DNA of 64,000 bases from assembly GCF_963675985.1 (NCBI RefSeq), contig NZ_OY780956.1:1-64000 (forward strand). Reading direction: 5' to 3'. Origin of the DNA: an uncultured Roseibium sp. (lineage in GTDB: Bacteria > Pseudomonadota > Alphaproteobacteria > Rhizobiales > Stappiaceae). A program made the translations under genes and the position numbers. Below, piece after piece: positions 8,316 to 16,636 of the stretch; within the stretch, counting starts at the first letter, position 1, and every line of letters begins with the position of its first letter. The notes beneath the pieces were generated by a model, which worked only from the letters and a program-made list of their open reading frames with translations, was not told the DNA's origin and ran no database searches.

Positions 8316-9347
8316 TCAGATAGACCGTTCCCAGAGATCATTAAGACGCGGCATCACTTTGAGGACCATGTCCCAGTCAAAGCGAATGGCCTTCGAGACC
8401 TGATCGGCCTGCAGCGGCCACTTTTGCAGCTCTTCAGGCAGTTCGACCGTCTTGTTGGTCGGCGCGATCAGCCAGTTCTTCGCCATCCAGAGCTGAATCT
8501 CGGGGCTGAGCACGAAATTGACGTACTTGAAGCCGAGGTCTTCCTGCGGGCTGTTCTTGAGAACGCTGAAGGACTGATCGAAGACCAGCATTCCTTCTTC
8601 GGGCACCACGAAGTCGACCGGCACGCCCTGTTCCTGCATGATCTTGACTTCTCCGACATCGATCGGCGCAACGGCAACCTGGCCCTGCGTCATCAACGGC
8701 GTGAGTTGCGACGAGTAACCGATCTGCGGGAAGGGAGCGAGTTCCTTGAATTTGGCGACGGCGGTTTCAATGTCGTCGGGTCCCGAACCGAAGTGTTCTG
8801 CAGCCCAGATCGCCATCATCGTGGCAGCGGAGTTGGTGATCTTGTAGAGCCCGAGCTGTCCCTTGAAGCGCGGATCCCACAAATCGGCCCAGCCCTTTGG
8901 CGGCGTCTCGACCAGGTCGGTACGGTAGGCGATGACGAGCGGCGCGAGCATTCCTGTCACAGCGGTATCGCCCTTGAGGATAGCCGGCCCGATCAGGTCC
9001 TTCATGTTCGGAACCTCGGCCGGCGTCAGCTTGGCGAAATATCCCTCGTCACGGACCATTGCGATGTATTTTTCGTTCGTCATCAAAGCCGGAAACGGCG
9101 GCTTGTCCGGTCCGGATGCACGCAGGGAGGAGACCCAGGCCATGCCCAGACCGATGTCCAGGTCGACCGGCTTACCGATCATTTCGGAGAATTTCGGCAA
9201 AACCTGCGTGCGCCAGTCGTGCTCCCAGCGTCCGCCGTACATCGTGGTAATAAACGTGTCGGACTGGGCGAAGGCCGGCAGTCCCATTGCGCCAAGCGCA
9301 GCGGCCCCGGCCGAGGTCTTGAGGAAGTTGCGTCGCGTAAAGCTCAT
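8316..9347 (-). CDS. ABC transporter substrate-binding protein, PotD-like, Tat-exported
   Basis: A 343-residue periplasmic binding protein of the spermidine/putrescine class. The N-terminus has a twin-arginine motif TRRNFLK at residues 4-10, then a moderately hydrophobic stretch AGAAALGAMG and a likely cleavage site after AFA near 27. Tat export of a folded protein is therefore expected. The body has the solute-binding pattern of this cluster (TMYGGRWEHDW start, GDTAVTGMLAPLVIAYRTD in the hinge). It provides substrate capture for the permeases and ATPase that follow. The 107-bp gap to the upstream thiamine-diphosphate enzyme gene could hold a second promoter; I did not identify one. Confidence 0.9.
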   Translation of the reverse strand: MSFTRRNFLKTSAGAAALGAMGLPAFAQSDTFITTMYGGRWEHDWRTQVLPKFSEMIGKPVDLDIGLGMAWVSSLRASGPDKPPFPALMTNEKYIAMVRDEGYFAKLTPAEVPNMKDLIGPAILKGDTAVTGMLAPLVIAYRTDLVETPPKGWADLWDPRFKGQLGLYKITNSAATMMAIWAAEHFGSGPDDIETAVAKFKELAPFPQIGYSSQLTPLMTQGQVAVAPIDVGEVKIMQEQGVPVDFVVPEEGMLVFDQSFSVLKNSPQEDLGFKYVNFVLSPEIQLWMAKNWLIAPTNKTVELPEELQKWPLQADQVSKAIRFDWDMVLKVMPRLNDLWERSI

Positions 9348-9454
9348 GTCTACATCTCCTGTTGGTCTGCGGTTTTCCGGACTGCTGACGACCAGGGCAG
9401 CAGACCCCTGTTTGCCCGTCTGGAAGGAAGAGGACGGGAATTCTGGAAGCGCGG

Positions 9455-11080
9455 CTACATGTCGATCTTCGTCGGGTCGAGCCGCAGGTCTATCAGCAAC
9501 GGCCCGGCGCGCTCCGAAGCCGCGGCACAGGCGGCATCGAGGCTTCCCGGATCGGTGACCCGCACCGCCCGCATGCCGATTGCTGCCGCAACGGCGGCAA
9601 AGTCGGGCGGCGAGATCATGGAAAGGCCCGGTGCCATGCCTCGGTTCGTGAACTGAATGTGCTCGGCGCCGTAGCTGCCGTCATTGCACACGATAATGAC
9701 GAGATCGGCCTTTTCGCGCACCGCGGTCGACAGCTCGCTCAATCCGGACAGGAGAAAACCGCCGTCCCCCGCGACCAGGACGGTGGGTCGGTCATCGACA
9801 GAAGTCGACGTGCCGATCGCCTGTCCCATCGCGCACCCGATCCCGCCGAAATGGCAGGTATAAACGAGATCTTGCGGACGGGTGACCGGCAGGTTGCGCC
9901 AGGCGGTGGTGACGAAGCGCCCGAGATCGGCGACCAGCACGCGGTCTTCGGGTAGCGCCTGGTGCAGGCGGCGCAACGCCGGCGCCATATCCACCGTTCC
10001 GGCCGCGGTTTCCCGGGCAGCGGGAATTTCGGCAAATTGCGCCGCCTCGTTCCGCAGGCGGGCGGTCAGATCCTCGTCAACCGCCTTCGATCCGGGGATC
10101 TCCGCGAGATCGAGAAGGTCGACCATCGCGTCCGCCGTGCCGGCGATATCGCCGATCAGCCGCAGGGTCGGCGTGTCGAGGCGGGGCGTCTCCTCCGCAT
10201 CCGGGAGCACCTGGATAATCCGCTTGTCGCGGGTGTAGGCCCGTTCTTCCGTGGTGTGCTTGCTCAGACTGGCGCCGAAGGCGAGAATGCAATCGGATTG
10301 CATGATCACCTCGATTGCGGTCGGATGGCTGAGCCCGCCGCAGATGCCAAGGTCGAACGGGATGCCGCGAAAAAGCCCCTGAGCCTTGAGGGTGGTGGCG
10401 ACAGGTGCTTCCAGACGTTCAGCCAGCGCAAGTAAGGACTGACGCGCCGCTGTTTCGATGGCTCCTCGTCCGGCCACAAGCAGAGGCCGGCGTGCGGAGG
10501 CCAGCATGCCGACCGCTTCTTCGAGGTCCGAGCCTGTTGCCGGCGCCATTTTCATTTCGGGGATTTTTTTCGATGGAAACGGTCTCTCCGTTTCGGCCCA
10601 CTGCAGATCGACGCGCATGTTAAACACCACCGGGCAGCGCCGGTGCGCGGCAAGCCGGAAAGCCCGCGCAAGATCCTCAAGCGCGGTCTCCGGGCTGCGC
10701 ATGTCGACAAACATCGCACCTGTCGCTTCGACCACCTTGCGCTGATCCGTTTTCTGCAGATGCTGCACATCGCCGGGGGCGGTATCGCCGCACAGGAGTA
10801 CCAGGGGGATGCCTCCCTTGGCGGCTTCCGTTAAAGCGGTCGATACGTTTGTCAGAGCCGGGCCGTGGGTGATCGTCGCAACGCCGGTGCGCCCGTTGGC
10901 TTGCGCGAAGCCGATGGCCGCCAGAACCGCATTCGCCTCATGTGTGCAGGCGATGTAGCGTCCAAGCCGTGCTTCAAGGTAGGCATTCACCATGAACAGG
11001 TTGGCATCTCCAACAAGACCATAGAGATGCGTGACACCGTGTTCGGCCAGCGCATGAGCAAGTTGCTGATGCAATTTCAT
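9455..11080 (-). CDS. thiamine-diphosphate-dependent enzyme, acetolactate synthase-like
   Basis: A 541-residue enzyme of the acetolactate synthase/benzoylformate decarboxylase superfamily. The catalytic Glu of the pyrimidine domain is in THEANAVLAA near residue 48. The diphosphate/Mg motif runs from GDGGFLLSG to the Asn in VCNDGSYG near residue 465. The three-domain order (Pyr, central, PP) is complete. I chose the ATG at 11080, giving MKLHQQLAHALAEHGV, the usual beginning of the family; an in-frame ATG at 11113 adds eleven residues. As the first gene upstream of the importer it may process an alpha-keto product of the pathway, such as glyoxylate, but that is inference. True acetolactate synthase is less likely, as no regulatory subunit is nearby. 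Confidence 0.8.
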   Translation of the reverse strand: MKLHQQLAHALAEHGVTHLYGLVGDANLFMVNAYLEARLGRYIACTHEANAVLAAIGFAQANGRTGVATITHGPALTNVSTALTEAAKGGIPLVLLCGDTAPGDVQHLQKTDQRKVVEATGAMFVDMRSPETALEDLARAFRLAAHRRCPVVFNMRVDLQWAETERPFPSKKIPEMKMAPATGSDLEEAVGMLASARRPLLVAGRGAIETAARQSLLALAERLEAPVATTLKAQGLFRGIPFDLGICGGLSHPTAIEVIMQSDCILAFGASLSKHTTEERAYTRDKRIIQVLPDAEETPRLDTPTLRLIGDIAGTADAMVDLLDLAEIPGSKAVDEDLTARLRNEAAQFAEIPAARETAAGTVDMAPALRRLHQALPEDRVLVADLGRFVTTAWRNLPVTRPQDLVYTCHFGGIGCAMGQAIGTSTSVDDRPTVLVAGDGGFLLSGLSELSTAVREKADLVIIVCNDGSYGAEHIQFTNRGMAPGLSMISPPDFAAVAAAIGMRAVRVTDPGSLDAACAAASERAGPLLIDLRLDPTKIDM

Positions 11081-11375
11081 GGCGGTAAATGCGGTTTTCT
11101 TGGGCTCGTACATGTGATGCTCGCTTCTGTCTTCCAGCTATAAGCCACGAGAGAAGGTGATAAAAGTTCATTCGAGATAGAGATAAAGTGAAAAAAAGAG
11201 AACATTGAAGGCGTGTGTCGATCTACTTGGTACCAGCTGCAAAAGCGGATTTCCTTCATGCGCCGCGACATGTCCGTCGTCAGACGTTTTGAGCAGATCG
11301 GCGGCTTGATCAGATCCGTTGCGTTAATTCGAGGGAAGCCGCAGGGTCTAGTTGTTTGTGGTGGTGGAGGGGCTT

Positions 11376-11726
11376 ATGGCGCAGCACAGGACCTCGTTTA
11401 CTCGGCATCGGTTCCCGCGTGAAATCATCCTCATGGCGGCCCGCTGGTAGTGTCGCTAGCCACGTTCTCGCTTGGACGTGCGCGGCGTGACGGTCGGTGC
11501 CTCTACCATCCATCGCCGAGTGCGTAAATCCGGACCGGAGATCCACAAACGAGCCGGTGGCGCTCACCGCTCCTTGCGCGGCTTCCGGGCTCCGGCTGGT
11601 GCCAAAGCAGCCCTTGCCGGCATCGAAACTTTCCGCGCCATCCGAAAGGGCCAGTATGAGAACTGCGAGATCGGGGTCACGAATGAGATCCACTTTGTGG
11701 CCAAGCTCTTCCCTGAAGCCGTTTGA
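11376..11726 (+). pseudogene. IS6-family transposase remnant with internal deletion
   Basis: The frame from ATG 11376 reads MAQHRTSFTRHRFPREIILM and then RW with in-frame stops at 11448 and 11457. It continues in the same frame as DVRGVTVGASTIHRRVRKSGPEI, the N-terminal helix-turn-helix region of IS6-family transposases. It then joins directly to LAGIETFRAIRKGQ...NEIHFVAKLF, which looks like the C-terminus of the same family. The catalytic DDE core between them is missing. With two nonsense codons and a large internal deletion it cannot be active. It lies just before the repABC cassette and marks an old insertion at the boundary between cargo and plasmid core. Confidence 0.7.
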
Positions 11727-11806
11727 AAAGGCGGCAGGTACAGCTCTCGGTGAAAATCAACACCGGGTACTTTCTCCCGAAATTCAGGTCCGCTGGTTCG
11801 GTGCTT

Positions 11807-11822
11807 GTTGACAGCTGTCAAC
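11807..11822. repeat. parS: parS-like palindrome, copy 1
   Basis: The perfect 16-bp palindrome GTTGACAGCTGTCAAC matches the centromere-like site bound by RepB (ParB family) in repABC plasmids. It lies about 560 bp upstream of repA. Identical copies are at 13526 and 14746, all within or next to the rep operon, which supports a partition role. Confidence 0.88.
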
Positions 11823-12012
11823 GCTCCGCCCCCATCTCTTCTGGCCTGTCGCCGCAGGACCGTTCTAGCGAAAGGTCGGCCGAAGGAATAAACGGATGCA
11901 GCGGCTCCGTCGCCTATACCTCGACGGTATTTCCAACAGCCTATCGTCCGGAAGCGTTTGAAAACCGCCCAATCGGTTGCAGAAATGCTAACGGCAGTTA
12001 ACCTTAAACTTC

Positions 12013-12096
12013 TTGACGCGACTCGGATTTTGCATGCTACTTAACGCCAAATCGCGAAAATCGAGGTCTTTGCCGTAACTCAGAGTGTTTGGCGTT
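12013..12096 (+). promoter_or_regulatory. candidate repABC promoter and operator
   Basis: TTGACG at 12013 and CTACTT at 12037 form an 18-bp-spaced promoter-like pair close to the alphaproteobacterial CTTGAC/CTATAT type. Directly downstream, AACGCCAAA (12043-12051) and TTTGGCGTT (12088-12096) form an inverted repeat with 36 bp between arms. RepA proteins commonly autorepress from an operator at this place. Transcript start and RepA binding are inferred. Confidence 0.4.
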
Positions 12097-12194
12097 GTTT
12101 GCGGACATCGCCGTTGATGTTCTTGTCTGCCGGTGCGAATCCCTTCAATTTTGCAAAGGCGGAAGTGCTGAGAGGCTGGTTTCGGTTGTTTGCC

Positions 12195-12298
12195 AGAGCA
12201 CGTCGCGAAAAAGTGGATACCGGTTTTTCGCAACAAGACGTGCGTCAGAAACGGATAGAGCATGCCACGTGAATTCGAATGAACGCGACATGCTCTAG
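12195..12298. repeat. dispersed about 104-bp palindromic repeat, copy A
   Basis: This stretch begins AGAGCACGTCGCGAAAAA and ends ACGCGACATGCTCT, with internal GGATACCGGTTTTTCGCAAC. A near-identical stretch lies at 56202-56306, 44 kb away. The ends form an imperfect inverted repeat. It resembles the RIME-type intergenic mosaic elements of rhizobial genomes by size, terminal symmetry and intergenic position, but I cannot compare it with a database. Confidence 0.7.
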
Positions 12299-12383
12299 GG
12301 AAATCCCCTCCCCCGATGGCGGAGCGGGCACGGATAATACCCGGCACAGGATTTGCGCCGAAACGCGGTAGGAGCAAGGGGCG

Positions 12384-13598
12384 ATGATCGCCGACGAACA
12401 GATTGCGCAGGATGCGGAAATCCTATCCACCCAGCTTGGGGAAATGCGGGCTCGGTTGTTCCCGCCGTCGAGCCGAAAGGTCATGCGTTCCTTTACCTCC
12501 GGCGAGGCCGCAAAACTGATCGGCGTCTCCGACGGTTATCTTCGCCAGCTGGCTTTGTCCGGCGATGGCCCCTCCCCGGCGACCGACGAACGTGGCCGCA
12601 GGTTCTATACGCTGGCCGAGGTCAATGCCTTGCGCGTTCACCTCGCTGCACAGCATGGCGTCGGCAGCGCCAAGGCGCGCACCTATCTGAAGCACCGGGA
12701 CCCGGAGCGTGGCGAGCATTTGCAAGTGATCGCTGTGACCAACTTCAAAGGCGGCAGCGGCAAGACCACGACGTCCACTCATCTGGCGCAATATCTGGCC
12801 ATGCAGGGCTACCGAGTGCTGGCGGTCGATCTGGACCCGCAAGCATCGATGTCGTCCCTGCTCGGCTACCAGCCGGAACTGGATCTGACCGGCAACGACA
12901 CCATCTATGGCGCGATCCGCTATGACGACGCGCGCGTGCCACTCGCTAAAGTGATCCGCCCCACTTACGTGGATGGGCTTGATCTGGTGCCGGGCAATCT
13001 GGAACTTCAGGAATACGAGCACACCACGCCGCAGCATCTGGCCAATCGGCCGGGGGGCGAGGCACCATCGGAAATGTTCTTCGCCCGGGTGCAGACCGCG
13101 CTGGCCTCGGTGGAAGAAAATTACGACGTGGTCGTGCTCGATTGCCCGCCTCAGCTTGGGTATCTGACGCTCGGCGCCCTGTGCGCGGCGACCTCCGTTC
13201 TCGTCACCGTGCATCCACAGATGCTGGACGTGGCCTCCATGAGCCAGTTCCTGTTCATGACTTCTGATCTTCTGTCTGTGGTGCGCGAGGCCGGAGGCAC
13301 GCTGAATTTTGATTTCCTGCGCTATCTGATCACTCGGTTCGAGCCGCAGGACGGGCCGCAAACCCAGATCGCCGCCTTCCTGCGCACCCAATTCGGCGAC
13401 CGGGTGCTGACGGCGCCGATGCTGAAATCGACTGCGATCTCCGACGCCGGTCTGACGAAGCAGACGCTTTACGAAGTGGGTCGGGAGAATTTCACCCGAG
13501 CGACCTACGACCGGGCGATGGAATCGTTGACAGCTGTCAACTCGGAAGTCGAAGCGCTGATTTCCGCAGCCTGGGGCCGGTCGGGTAAGAGGGCGTGA
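12384..13598 (+). CDS. repA: plasmid partition ATPase RepA (ParA family)
   Basis: A 404-residue ParA-type Walker ATPase that moves replicated plasmid copies apart and, in repABC systems, represses the operon. The N-terminal DNA-binding part contains a helix-turn-helix (TSGEAAKLIGVSDGYLRQLA, about 38-57). The deviant Walker A KGGSGKTTT is at 122-130, Walker A' VLAVDLDPQAS near 144-154 and Walker B VVVLDCPP near 248-255. A ribosome-binding AGGGG precedes the ATG. The gene carries a parS palindrome near its 3' end. repB and repC follow in the standard order on the same strand. Confidence 0.97.
   Translation: MIADEQIAQDAEILSTQLGEMRARLFPPSSRKVMRSFTSGEAAKLIGVSDGYLRQLALSGDGPSPATDERGRRFYTLAEVNALRVHLAAQHGVGSAKARTYLKHRDPERGEHLQVIAVTNFKGGSGKTTTSTHLAQYLAMQGYRVLAVDLDPQASMSSLLGYQPELDLTGNDTIYGAIRYDDARVPLAKVIRPTYVDGLDLVPGNLELQEYEHTTPQHLANRPGGEAPSEMFFARVQTALASVEENYDVVVLDCPPQLGYLTLGALCAATSVLVTVHPQMLDVASMSQFLFMTSDLLSVVREAGGTLNFDFLRYLITRFEPQDGPQTQIAAFLRTQFGDRVLTAPMLKSTAISDAGLTKQTLYEVGRENFTRATYDRAMESLTAVNSEVEALISAAWGRSGKRA
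13526..13541. repeat. parS: parS-like palindrome inside repA, copy 2
   Basis: An identical copy of GTTGACAGCTGTCAAC is embedded in the repA coding frame, near the 3' end, where it encodes part of the peptide ESLTAVNSE. A partition site inside repA is uncommon but known variation exists in site placement among repABC plasmids. Confidence 0.85.
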
Positions 13599-13688
13599 GA
13601 TGATGAAAAGAAACGTATCATTTCTCTCCGAAGCTGAAACTTCGACAGGGTCATGCCAACCAGGCACCCGTTTGGGGGAGATCAGGCG

Positions 13689-14750
13689 ATGACAACACGC
13701 AAGGACCGCCTGAAGGCGCTTTTTGCCGGCGATCCGGCAGAGGCTCCCGTGAAACCGCAATCCGTGGCCCGATCGGCTCCGGAAGAGGGGCAGGCCACTC
13801 CGGAACCGACAACGGGGCAAAGTCCGCGGCCGCGGGCCGCATCCGGTGCCGTCAAGGCCATGGGACTGAGTCTCGGCCAGATGGCGGACGAATTGAAAAA
13901 AGGCAGCGGCGAGCGGATTGCCAAGCTGGACCCGGCCAAGATCGAATCCTCCATGATCGCCGATCGGCTGACGACAGAGGCGCTTCTGGACGAGGGCTTC
14001 GAGGCACTGAAAGAGAGCCTGAAGACCCACGGCCAGCAGGTACCGGTTCTGGTGCGGCCGCATCCGGATGAGACGAAGCGCGCAGACGGTTGGTATCAGG
14101 CCGCCTATGGCCATCGGCGGATCCGTGCCGCGCGCGAGCTTGGACTTGAGGTTGCCGCCCAGATCAAGGACCTCAGCGATGAGGCCCTGGTCCTCGCTCA
14201 GGGCAAGGAAAACTCCGAGCGTCGGGATCTATCTTTCATAGAGCGGGCCTTCTTCGCCCGAGGTCTCATAGACGCAGGCTTCGAGCGTGCCACTGTGCAG
14301 GACGCGTTGGCGGTGCACAAGACGGAAATGACCCGCTTGTTGCAGGTGGCGGAGCGTGTGCCGTTTTACATCGCCAAGGCGATCGGGCCCGCACCTAAGG
14401 CCGGTCGCCCGCGTTGGCTGGAACTGGGCACCATGCTGGAAGCGGACGCGGCAAAGGAAATCGCAGGCGAGGAGCTTCATTCCGAGGCATTTCTGACCTC
14501 CGACTCCGACCAGCGGTTTCAGCGCCTGTTCTCTCTTCTGGCCCGACGCAAGGTCAAGGCATCCCAAAAGCCCAAAACGCGCCAGGTGAAAAGCCGACAA
14601 GGTGCCATAATCGCCGAGCTGAAGGGCCCGGCGCTGACCCTCGGTAAAAAAGTGCCGGAGCCCTTTGCAGCCTATTTGGCAGATCGGTTGCCCGAGATCT
14701 GGGACGAGTACGAACAAAACACGGCCAAGACCGGGCGCAAGCCAGGTTGA
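13689..14750 (+). CDS. repB: plasmid partition protein RepB (ParB family)
   Basis: A 353-residue ParB-type centromere-binding protein. The N-terminal sulfiredoxin-like CTP-binding domain includes the box QQVPVLVRPHPDE and the GHRRIRAARELG motif near residues 140-151. This is followed by KENSERRDLSFIERAFFARGL and a helix-turn-helix region (ATVQDALAVHKTEMTRLLQVA, about 200-220). The frame opens at 13653, but MTTRKDRLKALFAG from ATG 13689 is the typical RepB N-terminus. RepB should bind the three parS palindromes and stimulate RepA. The stop codon itself lies in the third parS palindrome. Confidence 0.96.
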   Translation: MTTRKDRLKALFAGDPAEAPVKPQSVARSAPEEGQATPEPTTGQSPRPRAASGAVKAMGLSLGQMADELKKGSGERIAKLDPAKIESSMIADRLTTEALLDEGFEALKESLKTHGQQVPVLVRPHPDETKRADGWYQAAYGHRRIRAARELGLEVAAQIKDLSDEALVLAQGKENSERRDLSFIERAFFARGLIDAGFERATVQDALAVHKTEMTRLLQVAERVPFYIAKAIGPAPKAGRPRWLELGTMLEADAAKEIAGEELHSEAFLTSDSDQRFQRLFSLLARRKVKASQKPKTRQVKSRQGAIIAELKGPALTLGKKVPEPFAAYLADRLPEIWDEYEQNTAKTGRKPG

Positions 14751-14761
14751 CAGCTGTCAAC
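14746..14761. repeat. parS: parS-like palindrome overlapping the repB stop, copy 3
   Basis: The third identical GTTGACAGCTGTCAAC. Its internal TGA at 14748-14750 is the stop codon of repB. It opens the repB-repC intergenic region that also contains the antisense RNA. Confidence 0.88.
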
Positions 14762-14814
14762 GCCGGCCCCTGCGGGCCTCACATGAAACGGAAGAGCAAG
14801 GAAAGGACGAAGGC

Positions 14815-14868
14815 AACAAAAAAGGCCCCCAAAGCACGAACACCCTGGAAGCCCTCTTTGTATGTAGC
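14815..14868 (-). ncRNA. counter-transcribed RNA (ctRNA) between repB and repC
   Basis: repABC plasmids control RepC synthesis with a small antisense RNA transcribed against the repB-repC leader. On the minus strand TTGACT (complement of 14898-14903) is a -35 element, with the -10 position about 14875-14880. The run CTCAGAGAATCACTTCC on the plus strand looks like the conserved part of this region in related plasmids. A GC-rich hairpin (plus coordinates about 14824-14853, arms GGCTTCCA and TGGGGGCC with wobble pairs) followed by TTTTTT forms the terminator. The exact 5' end near 14868 is estimated. It sets copy number and incompatibility. Confidence 0.7.
14818..14853 (-). terminator. intrinsic terminator of the ctRNA
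   Basis: On the minus strand an imperfect stem with arms GGCTTCCA and TGGGGGCC, extendable with wobble pairs, is followed directly by six T (plus-strand AAAAAA at 14818-14823). Confidence 0.65.
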
Positions 14869-14965
14869 AATCTCAGAGAATCACTTCCCCGTTTGAAAGT
14901 CAAGTCTGTGCTGATCGTTTTGATCTGCGGGCGCGCTCTTTTATTGCCTCTTTGAAGGTGATGCC

Positions 14966-16306
14966 ATGACGACACGGATTGCAACGACGCCTTTTGGCGG
15001 CGGACGGTTTTCTATTGCCTTGTTCCAAGCTCAGGAAACGCTCCGAACCAAGCGCGAGGCGTTGAAAAAAGCCGACCAGCCGGGCACAAATCAGACCGGC
15101 ACGGTTAACAAATGGCAGCTCCTCAGAGCATTGACGGAGGCACGGCATGTCTATGGCCTGTCCGACCGGACCATCGCGGTTCTGGAGGCCCTGATGAGCT
15201 TTCATCCGGAAAAGGACCTGGACGGTCGCCAGGATTTGATTGTCTTTCCGTCGAACCACGAATTGTCTCTGCGCAGCCGAGGCATGGCAGCGCCAACGCT
15301 GCGCCGGCATATAGCGGCTTTGGTCCATGCCGGGCTTTTGCTCAGGAAAGACAGCGCCAACGGCAAGCGCTTCGCCCGCAAGGGCGCCGGCGGAGCGGTG
15401 GAGGAGGCGTTCGGCTTCAATCTGGCTCCGGTCGCGCTTATGGCGCCGGAGATCTTCCAGCGGGCCGAAGAAGTGCGCGCGCACGTGGCCGCGGTGCGGA
15501 AGGTGAGGGGGGAGATCACCCTGCACTTGCGCGATATCGCCAAGACCATTGCTGCGGCCTATGAAGACGGACTGGGGACGTCGGAGCCGGATCTGTGGGC
15601 GGGTTTTGCCGAACGCCTGGCGGGGCTTTCCGGCAAGGTGTCGCGTCATGCGGCACTTGAGGCGCATCGGATACGGGCGGAAAAGCTTGTTCGGTTGCGC
15701 GCTGAGGTCGAAAGCGCCTTTCTGGCGGGCATGAAAGAGGAAGATCTGAATGCCGCGGATGAGGCCTACGAACGGGAAGAGGCGAGAAAATACAATTATG
15801 TAAAACAGAATATGAGCGGCAATGACGCTCGAACCGAGCGCCATATTCAAAATTCAAATAAAGACACCTCATTTGAAAAAAGCTTAGAAAAAACTGAAGC
15901 GGCGGCCATATCTGATCTAACGGGCAAACAATCGAACATTGCCAATGAAGCCGAAGCGAAGCCGACCCAAAGCGGGAGAGGGGAGAGCGAACAGGTTTCT
16001 CTTTCGGAACTGAAGCGAGCCTGCCCGGATTTCTGCGATTACGCGGTCAACGGTCTCAACAATTGGCATGATGCGCGAACCGCGGCGGAACTCGCTCGGC
16101 CGATGCTGGGTATATCGGCCGATGCCTGGGCAAAAGCGGTTTCGGCAATGGGGTTAGCGGGCGCGACCATTGCCATTGCCTATCTGATTGAGCGGGCCAC
16201 GGAGATCAAATCCGCCGGGGGCTATTTGCGGGCGTTAACTGGCAAAGCTGAAGCCGGTAGATTCCGCGTGCGGCCGATGCTGGACTCTTTGAGAAACCGC
16301 GGTTGA
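14966..16306 (+). CDS. repC: replication initiator RepC
   Basis: A 446-residue RepC protein, the only gene strictly needed for replication in repABC plasmids. The N-terminal part with GRRxFS-like start (GGGRFSIALFQAQE) and the winged-helix segment (QLLRALTEARHVYGLSDRTIAVLEALMSFHPE, then SNHELSLRSRGMAAPTLRRHIAALVHAGLL) is typical. The middle of the coding sequence, about 15780-15960, is unusually AT-rich and includes runs such as AAATAAAGAC and GAAAAAACTG. In this family the origin lies within repC, so this segment probably contains oriV. The C-terminal half (SLSELKRACPDFCDYA onward) matches RepC. Translation is probably controlled by the antisense RNA in its leader. Confidence 0.96.
   Translation: MTTRIATTPFGGGRFSIALFQAQETLRTKREALKKADQPGTNQTGTVNKWQLLRALTEARHVYGLSDRTIAVLEALMSFHPEKDLDGRQDLIVFPSNHELSLRSRGMAAPTLRRHIAALVHAGLLLRKDSANGKRFARKGAGGAVEEAFGFNLAPVALMAPEIFQRAEEVRAHVAAVRKVRGEITLHLRDIAKTIAAAYEDGLGTSEPDLWAGFAERLAGLSGKVSRHAALEAHRIRAEKLVRLRAEVESAFLAGMKEEDLNAADEAYEREEARKYNYVKQNMSGNDARTERHIQNSNKDTSFEKSLEKTEAAAISDLTGKQSNIANEAEAKPTQSGRGESEQVSLSELKRACPDFCDYAVNGLNNWHDARTAAELARPMLGISADAWAKAVSAMGLAGATIAIAYLIERATEIKSAGGYLRALTGKAEAGRFRVRPMLDSLRNRG
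15780..15960 (+). other. oriV: probable replication origin (oriV) inside repC
   Basis: A markedly AT-rich stretch in an otherwise GC-rich gene, containing several A-runs. Known repABC origins lie in the AT-rich centre of repC and unwind there, so the position fits. Boundaries are estimated by eye. Confidence 0.55.
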
Positions 16307-16394
16307 GAGTGGTGATATCTGGCGTATTCTTGATTTTCTAACCATGGCGATGGATCAATCTAGCTAGATGGCTAGCCAGAAAAGGCAAGGGATC

Positions 16395-16636
16395 ATGATC
16401 ACATTGCAAGATGCGAAAAACCGTTTCAGTGCCATCGTAGAGGCTGCGCTTGCCGACCGACCGCAGGAGGTCTTGCGGCGTGGAAAGCCTGCCGTTGTCG
16501 TTGTTTCGGCCGAGGAATACCACAGGCTGATAAAGGCGGCCCGGGTCCATCGGGAGAGTTTCACCGATCATCTGCTGGCCTTTCCCGGATTGGAGGAAGG
16601 CCAGCAGATGCCAAACCCCGTGATGTGGCGTTTTGA
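16395..16636 (+). pseudogene. Phd/YefM-type antitoxin, frameshifted near its C-terminus
   Basis: The frame from ATG 16395 reads MITLQDAKNRFSAIVEAALA and QEVLRRGKPAVVVVSAEEYHRL, the Phd/YefM DNA-binding antitoxin fold, for about 75 residues. It then runs on out of register to 16868. In the +2 frame the sequence ends KPRDVAF with TGA at 16634-16636, the usual antitoxin C-terminus, overlapping a VapC-like start. An indel near 16590-16610 therefore displaced the toxin-binding tail. An intact pair of the same kind follows at 17009. Confidence 0.65.

Larger units (their letters stand above)
11727..12383. other. non-coding stretch upstream of repA
   Basis: No convincing gene lies in this 657-bp stretch. 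It holds one parS-like palindrome (11807-11822), a candidate promoter with an inverted repeat downstream (12013-12096) and a copy of a dispersed repeat (12195-12298). Open frames here are short and lack family similarity. Confidence 0.6.

Noticed and set aside
7278..9656. A 792-codon open frame on the plus strand opposite the ABC ATPase and binding-protein genes
   Set aside because: The opposite strand encodes two proteins with clear motifs. The plus-strand translation has no recognisable domain and arises from GC-rich codon bias.
11163..11174. An IclR-type motif (TGATAAAAGTTC) before the ThDP enzyme
   Set aside because: Only the right half matches; the left half has three mismatches, so I left it out of the regulon.
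12423..14114. A 563-codon minus-strand frame across repA and repB
   Set aside because: Antisense to two certain genes, no motifs.
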